From: Amphirosellinia nigrospora
Lineage: Eukaryota; Ascomycota; Sordariomycetes; Xylariales; Xylariaceae
Assembly (NCBI GenBank): GCA_004123355.1
Contig: SCHM01000003.1
Coordinates: 5,537,058-5,601,057 of the forward strand
DNA: 64,000 nt
Reading direction: 5' to 3'
Shown: positions 60,901 through 64,000 of the stretch, piece after piece
How the letters are laid out: each line of letters starts with the position of its first letter
How positions within the stretch are numbered: position 1 is the stretch's first letter
Made by a program: the position numbers and the translations under genes
Notes under the pieces: generated by a model
Databases searched by the model: none
Seen by the model: only the letters and a program-made list of their open reading frames with translations
Told to the model about the DNA's origin: nothing

Positions 60901-63900
60901 AAAATGCCTCCTCCTACGCCGTTACTCAACGGGAAGGTTAACAAGGGTGCAGTAGTCAAACTGTCGGCGGTGCCCTCTCCAATTGAGACCCCCAGGGCTG
61001 CCTATGAGGTTATTCAAGCACAGCTAAAAAAGTTCGAGCAGTTGGACCGCGAGTTAGCAGAAAGCCCAGCTCAGCGCATAGCACTCTTAGCGAACCTCGA
61101 GCAGGAGATGGGACAATTAGAGTCCGAATGGCAATCAAATCATGAGCACCTTGGCCGAGATTCAATGTCAAGTATACGCACGTCCACTCAACAATCCCGT
61201 CGGACTTCAATGGTCCCACCATTATCTAGGCCATCTTCACAGCGCTCATCAGTTGCATCTGTTATCGCCGAGCGACGTGCTTTACGAAGAGCTCGCCTAC
61301 AAAGCGGAGGCGGCGAAGAAATATTCGCTCCGTCATCTCAAAACACATTGCAAAGCTTCGAAAATGCCCAGGGTGCCTTCTGGCGGACCGAGTCGGCCGA
61401 GGCAAATGTGCAAGACATAGAGAATGAGCCAGAACTCCTCGCTCAGCCTGAAGATTTGAATTTCATGCCTGTTCCGGAAGCTGACCCAGGAAATGCGAGC
61501 TCTTACGAAACAAATGAACCACACTCATATAGCGAATCAGAAGCAACTCCTAGAGTTTCTAGCCTTGACGATAAGCAGTCACTTGCCCCTGTCTACGCAC
61601 TATGGTCTCAAACAATACCAGATCGACAATCCGTGAAATCATGGCTTTGGGAACCTGGAACCAAGCTACCTAGGAAACAGAACCAGTCTTACGACTTGCT
61701 AGGATCTTCCATTCGATCCACTACTCGAAGACAGTTTGATGAGTTGAAAATCGAGAGTTCAAGTTTGTGGCAAAATGAATCTAAATTGATGCCGATCGGA
61801 CTGCACGAGGGCTTGTGGGATGATCACCCCTCCATCGTTTAGATTCAGCGAAGGCTTTGCGTCGTCCAGTTACTATGCGACCCCGCGAAAAAATAGACGA
61901 GTCACACTTCTCCCTGATATCATTGAGAACCCGGAGCCCCTACGAATAAACGAGGCACGCTAGGCATTTTCCAATTCCCCTGGGGCGAGAAAAGCGACCA
62001 CGCTACGCTCCAGTACCGCCCGAGCCAAGGGTTCATGCCAATGCCTGGAACTATGGCTACTGGGCGTTCGATAGTTAATCCTGTCATCGACTCTCAATTA
62101 GAGCGGTTTGAGGATACTGAGTACTCGTCGTCTTTCTTCGACGAATATGAGAGGAGGGCGATAATTTTTCTGACTTCTCTGGTAGCGGCGATGATGACTT
62201 TGACGAGACGACGCTTTGGGAAATCGCAAGCCTACTCCAAACCGACCAAGTCCCGTCCAAGAACAGTCTATTATTTACGCCATTACAGTTTCCCTCCTCA
62301 GGGGATGCCTCGGTGCTTACAGATTATGTCGCGGATATGCCATCTGATGACGAATATGGTAATGGCGTATCAACAACGATTCTTACTCCATCCGGAATTA
62401 CAGCAGTAGTTGATAATCATATTGTGTCGCATGATATTAGACGACCTTCGTTATGGAACCCAAAGCGCGCCTCTCAAAACGATATGCAAAAATTCGGGTT
62501 GCCTCAACACGAAACAGCGGATTGGAACGAGCACTTTGGAGAAATAGTGAGGAGAACTAGATCCAAGGCGTTGGTAAAAGATCTTGAACGCATTCAGAGC
62601 AGTAGTTTGTGGTCGCCAATCGTCAAAGCAACGGGGGCTTCAAAAGTATCATTCCTTTGGGAGGCACCAAAGAGCACCAGGGAGCCCCAAGAAATGTCGC
62701 TTTCCGCGGAACCAGCGCAGATCCAACCCCAAATTCCGCGCTTATGGTTAAGATCGGGGGCCGCCACCAGCCCTTCTCACTTGGGCTTGCCCGAGCCCGA
62801 AGCCCAATTTTGGCATGAGTTAGTATCCCAAGGTAGTGTTGTGAGTAGGTCAAAATCACGAGTTGATTACTCGCCACCACGTATCAGCAGTTCTACGTTA
62901 TGGTCTCTGAGCAAGACAACAAACCTTGCAACATTGTGGACTCAGCCTGCATATTCCCAATGCCTGAGGACAATAATCTATTCAGTCCAGGGTCTTTAAG
63001 ACGCGAATACCGCACTACATCCAGACCTCCAGCTGCACTTTCACTTGCTAAAAGGGTATTTCGCTGTAACAACACCGCCCTGGAATCTCTAACATCGACT
63101 GCTCTATGGAGTACCAAGGATTCTACTCCGTCAAACCTTCCACGACGGGTCTCTGGAAACCCAACTCTGATATCCCGCAAATGGCATCGCCATTACCCAA
63201 AGACGGTTGCAGCAACGCAAAGTTATATTGCTGGTCTCTGGAAACCGCCGATGGAAGTAAAAACACAAGAGCCTTTAGGCTTATTTGACTTGAAGAAAAT
63301 AAGCGTGACTTCCGCAGAACCTCAAACCCTCCAGCAGCTTTATTAGCTTCCTCGACGCCTCGTGTCACGAGAGAGAACGCATTAGTTATAACTAGCCAAA
63401 ATCTATGGGCCCCGCAGCCTGTCTTGAAAAAAGAAGAAATCTGTCTTCTTTGGCAAAGAAGGGTACCTGCGAGTAGCAGGGTGCCCACTGTTCAGACTTG
63501 ACGCACCAAGAACCAACTATCGCACTACATCTGCCGACCCTGCCGCGTTGGTAGTGGCTAGAAGGCCAAGGACCATGCAACAGCCATTAGAGCACTCCAG
63601 TCAAATCAGCTATGGGTGAACGATCAGGCTACTCACACAGAATTAGACTGGATTACTATCGGTACCCTCCAGTCCACCAGTCTCCCCATCGTCATCATCC
63701 TCAGCAAGCTCGTCGCCACTCCTCTCTTCAACGGACCGAGTCTTGGAGAAAGAAGCACCTCGACAGTCTCAGCACCAAGTAAAAGTAAAGGGGCCTTTTT
63801 CAGTAACTGGTTTAGCAAGAAAAAGGACAAAAGTTCACCAGTTGCAGATATCCCAGAAGTCCAGCCAACTGTTGCAACCCCGGATATCTCTGTACTACCG

Positions 63901-64000
63901 CAAGACTTCATCATTAGAGACCTCGACAATATCCTGACGAAAAGTCCGCCCACACTGCCCTACGACATCGCTACCGACGTACCATTGTCTACAACGCCGA
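57979..64000 (+). CDS. Very large membrane protein with disordered LW-motif repeat tail (3' end outside window)
   Basis: Exon 1 (57979-58025, MAVPGTVQALIAAFS) and intron 58026-58078 lead to a multi-pass N-terminus: GILFNAASGALVIYV, LRLVLILFLSTASLWALVEF, FGRLFVGVAFTAV, AVSITTIALDAVIIGFLSV, TVRLVVVGVFVWLG and LPGIGLTILV, so about six helices. Then comes a disordered segment with SSSDSAEYPPSRYEDLK, a short ordered block (MTVEEKMNLLYSAP), a coiled stretch (AYEVIQAQLKKFEQLDRELA) and an acidic tail. From 61600 on, Leu-Trp motifs recur about 17 times. The frame steps by one base many times, but coding character is continuous to 64000. From memory, fungal homologues of this architecture are often labelled glucan 4-alpha-glucosidase; no glucosidase domain is visible here, so I would not use that name. 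The role is unknown; the cell surface or polarity is only a guess. Confidence 0.72.

Noticed and set aside
1-64000. tRNA, 5S rRNA, CRISPR or virus-like elements
   Set aside because: Reading the intergenic spaces I found no B-box/A-box pairs, no 5S-like block, no regularly spaced repeats, and no reverse transcriptase, integrase or capsid-like sequence.
57979-64000. Naming the LW-repeat protein glucan 4-alpha-glucosidase
   Set aside because: The label, recalled from homologues, is not supported: no glucosidase domain is visible, only membrane helices and a disordered tail.

Overview
This is a piece of a filamentous ascomycete chromosome (Pezizomycotina, most likely Sordariomycetes-like). Genes are protein-coding, lie on both strands, and carry introns of about 44-150 nt with GTAAGT-type donors, CTAAC-like branch sites and YAG acceptors. 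Intergenic spaces of 0.4-4 kb are AU-rich and full of short TAGGTA/TACCTA motifs. No rRNA, tRNA, CRISPR array, bacterial operon structure or virus-like element was recognised.

Layout. 58-1838 (+): secreted GH47 alpha-1,2-mannosidase. 2941-3850 (-): FMN-binding split-barrel protein. 4715-5105 (+): mitochondrial ribosomal protein bL33m. 5740-9514 (-): long coiled-coil protein of unknown role. 12303-12825 (+): small single-pass membrane protein. 12920-15073 (-): ENP2/NOL10 ribosome-biogenesis factor, head to head with 15834-20394 (+): Mediator subunit 13. 21312-22449 (-): methylthioadenosine phosphorylase. 23535-25935 (+): secreted BBE-type FAD oxidase. 26482-29408 (+): ataxin-10/CTR86-like helical-repeat protein. 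29857-31243 (-): disordered orphan protein. 32351-35340 (+): RSC9 (ARID, zinc finger). 36213-40235 (-): SCP160/vigilin multi-KH protein. 44259-47556 (+): STE20/PAK kinase. 48966-50194 (-): mitochondrial SDR polyol dehydrogenase. 52043-52439: a 397-bp MITE with 54-bp terminal inverted repeats and an 11-bp target duplication. 54389-56310 (-): ankyrin protein with a membrane segment. 57979 to beyond 64000 (+): very large membrane protein with a disordered tail of repeated Leu-Trp motifs.

The genes do not form a pathway or secondary-metabolite cluster. Most are single-copy housekeeping genes: chromatin and transcription (RSC9, MED13), ribosome biogenesis and translation (ENP2, bL33m, SCP160), methionine salvage (MTAP), polarity signalling (STE20), with a few secreted or membrane proteins. 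From about 50.2 to 57.9 kb the window is gene-poor and more accessory in character.

The main caution concerns sequence quality. Nearly every conserved gene has one or more places where the reading frame must step by one base, usually one base too short, inside or beside a homopolymer (TTT, CCC, CCCCC, GG). Because this hits many conserved single-copy genes at once, I read it as base-calling or assembly error, not pseudogenisation. Gene limits below therefore span the whole conserved gene even where a literal translation stops early. The two best biological leads are the LW-repeat membrane protein at the right end and the Mutator-like MITE.
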